Source: GCA-2684655 sp051278165 (GTDB taxonomy: Bacteria; Planctomycetota; UBA1135; UBA2386). Taken from it: a DNA stretch of 20,720 nt. The translations under genes were made by a program, and so were the position numbers. The notes beneath the pieces are model-generated. The model made no database searches. It saw only the letters and a list, made by a program, of their open reading frames with translations, and had not been told where the DNA came from. Where the stretch lies: NCBI GenBank assembly GCA_051278165.1, contig JBNMNW010000076.1, forward strand, positions 1 to 20,720, in the 5' to 3' direction. Shown piece after piece: positions 1-7,882 of the stretch; within the stretch, counting starts at the first letter, position 1; each line of letters opens with the position of its first letter.

Positions 1-69
1 GCCGATAGCAGTGCTAGCGGCAAGCCGATAGCAGTGCTAGCGGCAAGCCGATAGCAGTGCTAGCGGTAA
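1..69. repeat. Three tandem 23-bp hairpin-forming repeats
   Basis: Three contiguous copies of a 23-bp unit fill the left edge, and the array may continue outside the window. Each unit is an imperfect inverted repeat: left arm GCCGATAGC, loop AGT, right arm GCTAGCGGC, then a two-base AA spacer. Eight of the nine arm positions pair. The third copy differs by one base (GGTAA instead of GGCAA), which leaves a possible G-U pair. The array lies 3' of the DUF3299-like gene on the minus strand, so it could act as a transcript-end structure. There are no spacers between copies, so it is not a CRISPR array. Confidence 0.9.
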
Positions 70-133
70 CTCACCAATCAAAGCGACGTCGCGCTCGTGG
101 CTGGCCCCCACCTGCGGGCCTTGAGATCGCAAC

Positions 134-661
134 TCAGCAGTCGTTGTCCTTCGCGCGCTTCGCGTCCTGCTTGCGCTTGACGTTCTCCAGCTTCTTGACC
201 TCTTTCTTGGTCGGCTCCGCGTTCTTTGGCTTGGCCGCCTCGATCACCTCGACGTAGTCAACGTGCAGCTGGTAGATGTCGACGCAGTAGCCGTCCATCG
301 TGGTCGCTTCGATCTCCATCGTGCCAACCAGCTTCATTGGATCAAACTGGTAGTCGATGGTCTTGCCCTTCGGCATGACGCAGCGAACCAGGCCATTGAT
401 GTCTGGCGGCTCGCCGTAGCAACATGACCAGAGCGACTCGACGAGCAGGAACTCCTTGATGTTCTGCACTTCGTCGATCGGCAGCATGAAGCCCAGCATC
501 AGCACCTTCTTGCCGTCGAGCGCCCTGACCTTGTCCGGCATGCCCTCGAGTGCTTCGGTGTATTTCCACCCACCTAGTTGGTCGAATGGCAGAACCTGAT
601 CCACGCCTGCGATCTTGCCATCCTTCATCAGCTTGCGAAGGTTCTTCTCGGCTTCGAGCAT
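134..661 (-). CDS. DUF3299-like protein
   Basis: This 175-residue product has the look of the DUF3299 family: residues 27-142 run from an LGGW segment through ALDGKKVLMLGFMLPI (47-62) to the segment KEFLLVESLWSCCYGEPPDI (69-88), with cysteines at 80, 81 and 94. The family is mostly exported or envelope-associated and has no settled biochemical role. The C-terminal 30 residues are Lys/Glu-rich and probably disordered. No signal peptide follows the ATG at 661. The frame stays open for another 40 codons upstream (to a TGA at 782-784) with a Pro/Ala/Lys-rich translation but no ATG, GTG or TTG, so the true start is uncertain. A GAGG lies only 2 bases before the ATG, which is too close for a good ribosome site. 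It is the last gene of a minus-strand run, about 100 bp after the CAP-domain gene. Confidence 0.75.
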   Translation of the reverse strand: MLEAEKNLRKLMKDGKIAGVDQVLPFDQLGGWKYTEALEGMPDKVRALDGKKVLMLGFMLPIDEVQNIKEFLLVESLWSCCYGEPPDINGLVRCVMPKGKTIDYQFDPMKLVGTMEIEATTMDGYCVDIYQLHVDYVEVIEAAKPKNAEPTKKEVKKLENVKRKQDAKRAKDNDC

Positions 662-761
662 CGCCTCGGTACTGCGAATGACGGCGAGGTCGGCTGGGTC
701 GGTGCCCTGCGGCAGGACTTTGTTGTTGGACTTGTCGGCCGGTTTTGGAGCCTGCTTGGGG

Positions 762-2093
762 TTACCGGGTGCGGAAGCGAATCACGCGTCTGGTGACTTC
801 GGTGCCAGCCCTCCATTCGAGCGTTGCGACGTAGTCCGTGGCTGGACGTAGCGGCTTATTCGGCACGATGCCAAAGAGCTGCGGGAAATTGCTGCGATCG
901 CCAATCATCGTGCGAACCTTGCGGGTTCGACCTTTGATCCTCGAAACCAGCGTGCCCTGGAACTCGATGTCGTGACCTGGCGACTTGCGAAACAGCGCCA
1001 AGATTGGAAAGCCGCGCGTGCCGAGGTTCTTGACCGGCTCGACGGGAGTCTCGTGCATCGCGGCGACCGGCACATTGATCGCGCCATCTGCAGGCACGGT
1101 GATGGGCCATGACCAAGTGATGCGCTCGAGGTCCGTTGCCAGCACATCGATCACCGATACGTCGACTGGCTCGGCGCTGATGCCGACCCGTGACAACACC
1201 GGATCCATGATGTGGCGACGATGGAACCACGTGCGCCAGTAGGCCGGGATCGCCGAGGCGTGCGGGACGTTCATGATCACGCTGCGCAGCCCCGCGTCGG
1301 CACCTTGCTTCGAATAGCCACTGCCGCGCGCATCTTCCGCGTGCGGGTCGGTCGCGCCGTTCCAGTCGTTGGCCGCCAAGTATTGAGCGTGCGCGGTGCA
1401 ACCGGCCGACAGGTCTTCTGCCAGAGTCACACCGAGCAAGCCGTTCTCGGCCCGTAAACGATTGATTGCTCGCAAGGCCGTGAGCTGCGAAATGCTGCCG
1501 GGCAACTGCCGCTCGGCAACTCGCAGATGCATGCCGCTGTCGGCCAACGTCAAGATCTTCACCTCGGTGGCACCGATCACCAGCGTGCCCGCCAACGGAC
1601 ACACGGTGCGCGCGCCGGGCACCAGATAGCCGTCTTCTGCCATCGTGTAGCGCCCATCGCCATTCGCGTCGACGAGCCGGATCTTTTGCTTCGCCAACGA
1701 GACGACCCGAACGTCGGCGCAATACCAAGACCATGTCTTGTCATGCTCGCGCACGAACCCGACGTTCATGCTGCGTTGTTGACCGCCGGCAACCTGATAG
1801 CGCAGCTCGTAGCAGTTGCCCGAACGAACGGATCGGCGCGGCACGGAACCGGCCTGCAACGCGATCGCCATCGCTGAGCCCGCGATGCGCACCCGGAAGT
1901 GGCTGTCGCCGAGCATCAGTCCATGCTCGCCAACGAGCGGCCAGTGCGCCGGGCGGTCTAGGAACTGCGAGCGCGGTGCATCCGCTAGTTTGCCGGCCGT
2001 CGTCATCAGCAAGGTGCTGTCGCGAGTGGCTGGGTCATCCTGTGCCGGGAGCGCGAGGCTCAACAACAGGCAAGCTAGGGATGGCTTATGCAT
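762..2093 (-). CDS. Secreted CAP/SCP-domain protein
   Basis: The 443-residue product starts with a short signal peptide (MHKPSLACLLLSLALPAQ, about residues 1-18), so it is probably exported. Residues 205-315 resemble the bacterial CAP/SCP (cysteine-rich secretory/PR-1) fold: a helix with AINRLRAENGL, then LSAGCTAHAQYLAAN, a DPHAEDA segment, and YWRTWFHRRHIMDP with several histidines. Residues 142-153 (DANGDGRYTMAE) match an EF-hand-like calcium loop. The C-terminal 90 residues look like a beta-sandwich ending in an LRPATDYVATLEW strand. The family has roles from lipid binding to proteolysis, so no specific function can be given. It lies 104 bp downstream of the kinase fusion gene and precedes the DUF3299-like gene, all on the same strand. 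The ATG at 2093 places the signal peptide correctly. Confidence 0.8.
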   Translation of the reverse strand: MHKPSLACLLLSLALPAQDDPATRDSTLLMTTAGKLADAPRSQFLDRPAHWPLVGEHGLMLGDSHFRVRIAGSAMAIALQAGSVPRRSVRSGNCYELRYQVAGGQQRSMNVGFVREHDKTWSWYCADVRVVSLAKQKIRLVDANGDGRYTMAEDGYLVPGARTVCPLAGTLVIGATEVKILTLADSGMHLRVAERQLPGSISQLTALRAINRLRAENGLLGVTLAEDLSAGCTAHAQYLAANDWNGATDPHAEDARGSGYSKQGADAGLRSVIMNVPHASAIPAYWRTWFHRRHIMDPVLSRVGISAEPVDVSVIDVLATDLERITWSWPITVPADGAINVPVAAMHETPVEPVKNLGTRGFPILALFRKSPGHDIEFQGTLVSRIKGRTRKVRTMIGDRSNFPQLFGIVPNKPLRPATDYVATLEWRAGTEVTRRVIRFRTR

Positions 2094-2147
2094 CAGGGGT
2101 AACTAGTTCCTTCGCCGCCACAGTAGCACGAGCAAGGGCCGCTTGCC

Positions 2148-2195
2148 GGTCTGTGCAACGAAGGGCTTGCGCAACGAACGGCCTGCGCAACGAAG
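2148..2195. repeat. 16-bp tandem repeat, three copies
   Basis: Three diverged copies of a 16-bp unit (best copy GGCCTGCGCAACGAAG) occupy 2148-2163, 2164-2179 and 2180-2195. All share the core GCAACGAA. The array ends two bases before the TGA of the kinase-nucleotidylyltransferase gene (2198-2200) and lies in the 104-bp spacer ahead of the CAP gene. A small inverted repeat GCAAG/CTTGC (2132-2146) lies beside it. No function is evident. Confidence 0.8.
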
Positions 2196-2197
2196 GC

Positions 2198-3865
2198 TCA
2201 GCCAAACGCGGTCTGGGCCTTCTCGAGATCTTCCACACTGCCGATGTCGAGCCAGGTGCCAGTCAGCCGCGTCGCCTCGAGCGGCATGCGTGTGCTGAGC
2301 CATGCTAGGAAGTGCCCTGGCGCATCCGGGTTGTTGCCAGCCGCAAGGTACTCGCCCACCAACTCCGGTAGCTCAGGCGGCAATACGTAGACGGCGATCG
2401 CGGACAGGTCTGACTCGGGGTTCTCCGGCTTCTCACGGAAACGCTGCACCTTGTCGCCATCCAGCATCACTTCGCTGTAGCGCCCTGACGGCACCGGACT
2501 CGGAACCTGACGCACAATCAGTTGGCCACTACCAGAGACGCGAAAGCGCTCCATCAACTGGGTCAGGTCGAACGAGAACAAGTTGTCGCAGGCCAAGACG
2601 AGATAGCCGTCGGGCCGCAGGTTGCCGACGTCGTTGGCAGCTGATTGCTCGAGCCCTAGCGCGAGATCGCGAATCGCACCGAGCCGCGAGTCGTTGTCCA
2701 TCGCGCCATCGTTGACCAACTGCATCGGCAGTGGCGCGCGTTCGCTTTGCTCCCACTTCACGAAGAGCTCGTGGAAGCGACCGTTCGCAACGACCACACC
2801 ATCGAGCACCGCGCCGGTGCGCACGACTTGGTCGACGATGCGGGTCAGCATCGGCTTGCCGCCCACTTCGAGCAGCGGCTTGGCCTGCTTCTCAGTCAAT
2901 GGATAGAGGCGCGTCGCAAAGCCAGCAGCCAAGAACACCGCCCGCAACCGCGGCATTGCGCGATGCACGGTCGGTCGCAGAGTTTGGTGGCCAGCCTGTT
3001 TGCATGCCGCTTCGACTTGCGCGCGATGCGCCTCATCGCGGCAACCAAACAGCACGGCCCCACCGGAGCCTGGAAACTTGCTGCCGGCACCAAGTTCGCG
3101 CCCGAGATCGATCAGCGCTTGGTCGGCATCCGCGATGGGAAACACCTTGGCGCGCAAGTCGAAGTTATGGCTCATGCAAGCCAAGAAAGTCTCGCGATCA
3201 CCGCGCACAAGTGCGTCTCGACCGGCGTTGGCGTTGTCGACGAGTTGCTTCACCACGGCCCGGACATCGGGATCATCGGCTTGCCAGCGCGCGAACACCG
3301 GCGCATGCACATCGCCCGAACTTTCGCCCGGCTGGCCGTGCCACGCCAGCACCAACGGCGGCAGCAGCGCCGCATCTAGTCGCTGCACCGCGCCATCGGC
3401 GAACGGACGATCGAAGTTCATCGACAGCAAACCGTCGTGCGCTTGCACCAGCCGGTCCAGCGCCCCGGCGCGGATTCCGAGCACTTCGTTTTCGACCCGA
3501 AATGCCAGCTCCGCAGCCCGCATCGGCTCGATCGGCAGGCCATACCAGCGACTCCAAGCGCGGATCGCCGCGATCACCAGCGCACTCGATCCCGACAGGC
3601 CGCCTTGAAATGGCACGTTGCTGGTGAACGTCAACGCAAACGGTCGCTGCGCCGTATCGACCTTCGCCGCCAACAGCTCCGCTTCCATCAGTTGCCACGC
3701 GGCTGCAAACAGCTCGTTCGGCAGCGCGTTCGTGTCCGCCTCGGCCAGCGTTACGGTGACGCCAAGTTCGGCGATGCTGAAACCAAGACCCTGTCCACCG
3801 TAGATGTCGGACGGATTTCCGAGCAGCCCGATGCGGGCTTGGGCTGATGCAGTGAGAGATGTCAT
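2198..3865 (-). CDS. Fused GHMP sugar kinase and sugar-phosphate nucleotidylyltransferase
   Basis: The 555-residue product has two enzymes in one chain. Residues 1-300 are a GHMP kinase most like plant glucuronokinase: GNPSD (16-20), the phosphate loop GGLSGSSAL (88-96), a likely catalytic Asp137 in AGALDRLVQ, SSGDVHAPV (182-190), and the third motif KFPGSGGAV (263-271). Residues 306-555 are a nucleotidylyltransferase of the RmlA/ManC type: FLAAGFATRLYPLT (311-324), KPLLEVGGKPML (329-340), a likely metal-binding Asp427 in LACDN, FREKP (476-480), and GTWLDIGSVEDL near the end. Together they could phosphorylate a free sugar or uronic acid at C1 and activate it to an NDP-sugar in the cytoplasm. 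The substrate is inferred from the kinase motifs only; heptose or fucose chemistry is possible. The order (kinase first) is the reverse of FKP, the fucokinase fusion. It is divergent from a Gfo/Idh/MocA dehydrogenase with 47 bp between starts. No clear ribosome site precedes the ATG. Confidence 0.88.
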   Translation of the reverse strand: MTSLTASAQARIGLLGNPSDIYGGQGLGFSIAELGVTVTLAEADTNALPNELFAAAWQLMEAELLAAKVDTAQRPFALTFTSNVPFQGGLSGSSALVIAAIRAWSRWYGLPIEPMRAAELAFRVENEVLGIRAGALDRLVQAHDGLLSMNFDRPFADGAVQRLDAALLPPLVLAWHGQPGESSGDVHAPVFARWQADDPDVRAVVKQLVDNANAGRDALVRGDRETFLACMSHNFDLRAKVFPIADADQALIDLGRELGAGSKFPGSGGAVLFGCRDEAHRAQVEAACKQAGHQTLRPTVHRAMPRLRAVFLAAGFATRLYPLTEKQAKPLLEVGGKPMLTRIVDQVVRTGAVLDGVVVANGRFHELFVKWEQSERAPLPMQLVNDGAMDNDSRLGAIRDLALGLEQSAANDVGNLRPDGYLVLACDNLFSFDLTQLMERFRVSGSGQLIVRQVPSPVPSGRYSEVMLDGDKVQRFREKPENPESDLSAIAVYVLPPELPELVGEYLAAGNNPDAPGHFLAWLSTRMPLEATRLTGTWLDIGSVEDLEKAQTAFG

Positions 3866-3883
3866 CGAACGGCGAGGATACCG

Positions 3884-3895
3884 CGGCGCGCGCCG
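3884..3895. promoter_or_regulatory. 12-bp perfect palindrome in divergent intergenic region
   Basis: CGGCGCGCGCCG reads the same on both strands and lies in the 47-bp gap between the divergent starts at 3865 and 3913. Its position would suit an operator controlling both genes. The region is GC-rich, so a chance palindrome is possible. No -10/-35 elements are convincing. Confidence 0.35.
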
Positions 3896-3912
3896 TCTAC
3901 ACTGATCGAGCC

Positions 3913-5097
3913 ATGAACCGCTCGCTCACTGTCGCCCTCGTCGGCACTGGATTCCTCGCCCGCACCCGCGCCCACTGCTGGCGGCGCGTCCACCACGCCA
4001 ACGTGAAGATCATCGCCGTCTCCCGTGACAAGGAGCGTGCGGAACAATTCGCCAAGGAAGTTGGCATCGCTCACGGCGCGTCCTTCGACGAGATCCTGTC
4101 CGACAAAGATGTCGACCTGGTCGACCTGTGTGTGCCGAATCACGCCCATGCGCCGCTCTGCGAACGTGCGGCAGGTGCCGGCAAGCATGTTTTGTGCACA
4201 AAACCACTGAGCGCTTTCTGGGGCCAAGGCCTGCCAGCCGACGCGACCGCCGAAGAAGTCGCCGCCACCGATCGCGCCATCATGCTCGCTGCGGCACTCA
4301 AGGACGCCGAGGCCATGGTCGAGTCGTGCAAGAAGGCGGGCGTGCAGTTGTTCTATGGCGAGAACTGGATCTTCGCGCCCTCGATCGAACGCGCCGCCGC
4401 GCTCGGAGCTGCTGCCAAGGGCGTCGTGCTCGAAATGCGCGGTTGGGAAAGTCACTCCGGTTCGCACGCTAGCTACGCCCGCGATTGGCGACACGCTGGC
4501 GGCGGTGCCTTACTGCGGCTCGGCGCGCATCCGATCGGCACGATGCTGTGGCTCAAGCACCGTGAAGGCATTCGCCTACGCGGCAAGCCAACCCGCGTCG
4601 TCTCGGTCACCGCCGAAGTCACCGATCTCTCCCGCGCCGCCGAGGGCCATGCCTGCGAAGTTGCGACCGGTTGGACCGACGTCGAGAACTGGGGCATGTG
4701 CGTGCTCAACTTCGATGATGGCACCCGCGGCACCGCCTACGGCAGCGACAACATGCTCGGCGGCATGCAGAGCCATCTGACTGTGCTGGCCAGCGACCAC
4801 CGCCTGGAGTGTTCGCTATCGCCGGTCGACTCGCTGCGTTCGTATGCCGTCAAGGAAGGCACGTTCGGCGATGAATACATGATGGAGAAGCTGTCTGGCC
4901 AGGCTGGCTGGTCGACGCCGATGCCGGATGAGCTGTGGTGCTCCGGTCAGCAGGGCTTGCTGCAGTCGGTATCCGATCACCTGCGCACCGGCAAACGCAG
5001 TGACGTAGACGGCGAACTCGGGCTTGAGGTCGTGCGCATCATCTACGCCGCGTATCGCAGCGCTGCCGAAGGTCGACGGATTACGCTCGCTGACTGA
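3913..5097 (+). CDS. Gfo/Idh/MocA family oxidoreductase
   Basis: From the ATG at 3913 the product has 394 residues and opens with a Rossmann strand and NAD(P)-binding turn, MNRSLTVALVGTGFLA. The usual family landmarks follow: DVDLVDLCVPNHAHAPL, then GKHVLCTKPL (the EKP-like motif, here TKP), a YGENWIFAPS segment, and GALLRLGAHPIGTMLWL with the histidine typical of the catalytic region. The family oxidises or reduces sugars, inositols and related compounds with NAD(P). The reading frame is open for 18 codons upstream (ATG at 3859), but that extension overlaps the start of the divergent gene and precedes the Rossmann strand, so 3913 is preferred. Its pairing with a sugar-activating fusion suggests a role in sugar or NDP-sugar metabolism; the substrate is unknown. 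Confidence 0.88.
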   Translation: MNRSLTVALVGTGFLARTRAHCWRRVHHANVKIIAVSRDKERAEQFAKEVGIAHGASFDEILSDKDVDLVDLCVPNHAHAPLCERAAGAGKHVLCTKPLSAFWGQGLPADATAEEVAATDRAIMLAAALKDAEAMVESCKKAGVQLFYGENWIFAPSIERAAALGAAAKGVVLEMRGWESHSGSHASYARDWRHAGGGALLRLGAHPIGTMLWLKHREGIRLRGKPTRVVSVTAEVTDLSRAAEGHACEVATGWTDVENWGMCVLNFDDGTRGTAYGSDNMLGGMQSHLTVLASDHRLECSLSPVDSLRSYAVKEGTFGDEYMMEKLSGQAGWSTPMPDELWCSGQQGLLQSVSDHLRTGKRSDVDGELGLEVVRIIYAAYRSAAEGRRITLAD

Positions 5098-5115
5098 TTG
5101 GGCGGTCGCCGCGCC

Positions 5116-5143
5116 AGCCACTCGCAGATAGCCACTCGCAGCT
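5116..5143. repeat. 14-bp tandem duplication overlapping the ribD stop
   Basis: Two adjacent 14-bp copies (AGCCACTCGCAGAT and the same with GCT at the end) fill most of the 44-bp gap between the converging oxidoreductase and ribD genes. The second copy runs into the ribD stop codon (5142-5144). No terminator hairpin is seen here. Confidence 0.75.
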
Positions 5144-6254
5144 AGATGAAGCCAGCGATCGCCATGTCGTCGCCGTACTGCTGCATGCGCACGTCGGTCA
5201 GCTGCCAAGCCTCCGCCATGAACGGACGGCCATCGCCACCAACTGGCGTTGGCGCACCGGCGCCCCCAATGATCTTGGGCGCGACGAATGCGAGCACTTG
5301 GTCTACTGCGTTCCAGGCGAACATTTGCGCGACCAAACCACCGCCGCCTTCGACCAGGATGCGGCGCAGGCCGCGGCGGCGTAGTTCCTTGAAGGCGCGG
5401 CCAAGGTGCAAACGACGCGGGCCTTCGGCGGTTGGAATGTGCAGCACGGTCACGCCGAGATCCTGCAGGTGGCCGCTGCGTACCGGGTCGACGTCTTCGC
5501 TCGCGAGCAACCACGTCGGCTGCATCCGGGCGGTGCGAACGAGGTTGCTGTCGTCGTCAATCTCGCAGAGCGGATCGATCACGATGCGCACTGGTTGCTT
5601 GCCTTCGACGTGGCGAACGGTCAGTTCCGGGTCGTCAATCTGTGCCGTGCGGAACCCAACCATGACGCCGTCACAGTGAGCTCGCAGTTCGTGAGTCTTC
5701 TTGCGCGCTTCGGGACCACTGATCCAACGCGCTTCGCCGGTCGGTGCCGCCGTCTTGCCGTCGAGGGTCATCGCCCACTTGCACAGCATCCAGGGACGAT
5801 CGAGCGACAAGGCCTTCTTGAACGGCACGTAGATCTCATCGCAATCCTGCGCTAGCACGCCGTCCATGACTTCGATGCCGGCTTCTTCAAGCAGCGCGAT
5901 GCCCTTGCGGCGGTGGCGCAGGTCGGGGTCGGTGCTGCCAATGATCACGCGCTTGATGCCGGCTGAAATCAATGCCTGAGCACACGGCGGAGTCTTCTTG
6001 CCGTCGACACCCATTGCCGATGAGCACGGCTCGAGCGTTACGACCGCGGTGTCAGGGTTCTTGCCGTTTGCCTTGGCTTGATCCAACGCAACCGCTTCGG
6101 CGTGGCGACCGCCAAAGAACTCGTGATGGCCGCGCGCGACGATTTCACCGTCTTGCAGCAGCAGGCAACCGACCCGCGGATTCGGTTCGACTTCGAATCG
6201 GCCGAGGTCCGCGAGCGCGATCGCTTCGCGCATAAGATCACCTTCGAAGCTCAC
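5142..6254 (-). CDS. ribD: RibD, bifunctional riboflavin deaminase/reductase
   Basis: The 370-residue product carries both RibD domains. The deaminase domain (1-145) has NPRVGC (25-30), the zinc and proton-shuttle motif HAE (51-53), and zinc cysteines 77 and 91 in LEPC and TPPC. The reductase domain (about 150-370) has LCKWAMTLDGKTAAPTGEARWIS, VMVGFRTAQIDDPELTVR and VEGGGGL. It deaminates and then reduces the pyrimidine intermediate made from GTP in riboflavin synthesis. The loop between the two zinc cysteines has 13 residues (SSAMGVDGKK before TPP), about five more than the common form with SHHGR. The start is GTG at 6252-6254, overlapping the miaB TGA as GTGA, which suggests translational coupling. 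No other riboflavin gene is in the window. Confidence 0.95.
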   Translation of the reverse strand: MSFEGDLMREAIALADLGRFEVEPNPRVGCLLLQDGEIVARGHHEFFGGRHAEAVALDQAKANGKNPDTAVVTLEPCSSAMGVDGKKTPPCAQALISAGIKRVIIGSTDPDLRHRRKGIALLEEAGIEVMDGVLAQDCDEIYVPFKKALSLDRPWMLCKWAMTLDGKTAAPTGEARWISGPEARKKTHELRAHCDGVMVGFRTAQIDDPELTVRHVEGKQPVRIVIDPLCEIDDDSNLVRTARMQPTWLLASEDVDPVRSGHLQDLGVTVLHIPTAEGPRRLHLGRAFKELRRRGLRRILVEGGGGLVAQMFAWNAVDQVLAFVAPKIIGGAGAPTPVGGDGRPFMAEAWQLTDVRMQQYGDDMAIAGFI

Positions 6255-7699
6255 TGGTCCGAAGCCTCCGCGTGCGCATCGACCTGTGCTTGGTCGGCAG
6301 CACTCATCTCAGCAGAGCCGTGCGCCAACAGCTCTCCGACACACGAATGTGCGAGCGCCTCGGTGACCTTGACCGGCACATACTGGCCATACAGGTCTTG
6401 GTCGCACGATTCGAAGTGCACCAACCGGTGCTGCGACGTGCGACCGGTCAAACGACCAACAACCTTGCTCTCGCCTTCGACCAGCACCTCGACCGTCTGG
6501 CCAACCATCGCTTGGTTCTTCTCGGCCGACAGTTCTTCCTGAACGGCGAGCAATACCTGGTTGCGGCGGGCCTTGTCGGCGTCGGATACGTCATCGACCA
6601 GTTCGGCCGAGACCGTGCCGGGGCGCGCTGAATACTTGAAGATGTAGCTCTGCGCGAACCGCAGTTCCTTCATCAACGCGACCGTGGCTTCGAAGTCCTC
6701 TTCGGTCTCGCCTGGGTAGCCAACAATGAAGTCGCTGTGCAGCTCCATGTCCGGCGCCTTGGCCCACAGCTGTTCGATGCGCTTCTTGTAGCGCTCGACG
6801 GTGTAGCCGCGGCGCATCGCCTTGAGCATTGCGTTGCTGCCGGACTGTGCGGGCAGGTGTAGGTAGCGTGAGATCTTCGGCAACTCGGCGAGTGCGTCGA
6901 TGAGATCTGGGCTCAAGAAGTTCGGGTGCGACGTGATGAACGCGAGGCGGCGCAGCGCCGGGATCTTGTGCAGTTCGCGCAGCAAGCCGGACAAGCGTGC
7001 GTCTTGGCCCTTCAAGTCGCGGCCGTAGGCGTTGACGGTCTGGCCCAGCAAGGTGATCTCAGTGACGCCATCGTCAACCAAGCGGTTGGCCTCGTCGACG
7101 AGGTCCGCGACGGGGCGCGACACTTCATCGCCGCGCGTCGTCGGCACGATGCAGTAACTGCACGGCATGTTGCAGCCGCGCATGATCGACATGTAGGCCT
7201 GACTGCGATGCGGGCGCACCTTGACGTTGCGCTTGATGCTGTCGCCGCTGATGCCGTGGTCGACACTGACCATGCCGGCGCCGACGACTTGGTGCTTGGT
7301 CTGCGCCGGCTCGCGTTCTTTGACGAGCGCCGCATTGCGCGTGCGTGCTTTCTCGACGGTGTCGTCGATGTCGCCGAACGCAGACGGGCCAACTACCAGA
7401 TCGACGTGCGGCATGCGCGAAAGCATGTAGCGCTTGTGTTCTTGCGCCATGCAACCGAGCACCCCCACCACCAGATTCGGTTCGGTGCGCTTGCGAATGC
7501 GCAGCTTGCCAAGCTTGGACCAGACTCGGTCCTCGGCATGCTGGCGAACCGAGCAGGTGTTGATCAGCACGACATCGGCGTCGGCTTCTTCGGTCGCAGC
7601 TGTGTAGCCGCGTTGCTGCAGCTTGGTTTCGACGAGTTCGCTGTCCAGCTTGTTCATCTGGCAGCCGTAGCTCGTGAGGTGGTATTTCGGCTCGGTCAT
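6251..7699 (-). CDS. miaB: MiaB, tRNA-2-methylthio-N6-dimethylallyladenosine synthase
   Basis: The product (482 residues from the ATG at 7699) is a radical-SAM methylthiotransferase acting on A37 of tRNAs reading UNN codons. The N-terminal MTTase domain binds one cluster through Cys13 (YGCQMN), Cys49 (INTCSVR) and Cys83 (VLGCMAQ). The radical-SAM cluster ligands are Cys176, Cys180 and Cys183 in GCNMPCSYC. A TRAM-like RNA-binding domain (VGQTVEVLVEG onward) ends the protein, followed by an Ala/Glu/Asp-rich tail. The frame is open back to 7819, but MTEPKYHLTSYGCQMN is where family members begin, so 7699 is chosen. INTCSVR and the PTTRG segment favour MiaB over MtaB or RimO. Confidence 0.95.
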   Translation of the reverse strand: MTEPKYHLTSYGCQMNKLDSELVETKLQQRGYTAATEEADADVVLINTCSVRQHAEDRVWSKLGKLRIRKRTEPNLVVGVLGCMAQEHKRYMLSRMPHVDLVVGPSAFGDIDDTVEKARTRNAALVKEREPAQTKHQVVGAGMVSVDHGISGDSIKRNVKVRPHRSQAYMSIMRGCNMPCSYCIVPTTRGDEVSRPVADLVDEANRLVDDGVTEITLLGQTVNAYGRDLKGQDARLSGLLRELHKIPALRRLAFITSHPNFLSPDLIDALAELPKISRYLHLPAQSGSNAMLKAMRRGYTVERYKKRIEQLWAKAPDMELHSDFIVGYPGETEEDFEATVALMKELRFAQSYIFKYSARPGTVSAELVDDVSDADKARRNQVLLAVQEELSAEKNQAMVGQTVEVLVEGESKVVGRLTGRTSQHRLVHFESCDQDLYGQYVPVKVTEALAHSCVGELLAHGSAEMSAADQAQVDAHAEASDQ

Positions 7700-7882
7700 A
7701 GCGGCTCGAGATTCTACGGCCAACTCGCTGCGTACCCAGCAGTTGCTGACGACTCCTGAGAACGCCTTCTCGCTGAAATTATGGCCTACTTGGATTCGGG
7801 CCAGGCCAAACTCCGGCACTCACCGTTGGTTGGTCGCCGCCACCGCTGCCACGGCAGCCTCCTTTAGGTGCCGTTGTCGGCC

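Noticed and set aside
1..69. CRISPR array
   Set aside because: The three repeats are contiguous, with no spacers, and no cas gene is present.
6926..7759. 277-codon plus-strand frame opposite miaB
   Set aside because: It is the reverse-strand shadow of a well-conserved gene; composition is Ala/Arg/His-rich with no domain.
7795..7830. CATAAT as a miaB promoter -10 element
   Set aside because: No matching -35 sequence lies 16-18 bases upstream, so the single hexamer is not enough.
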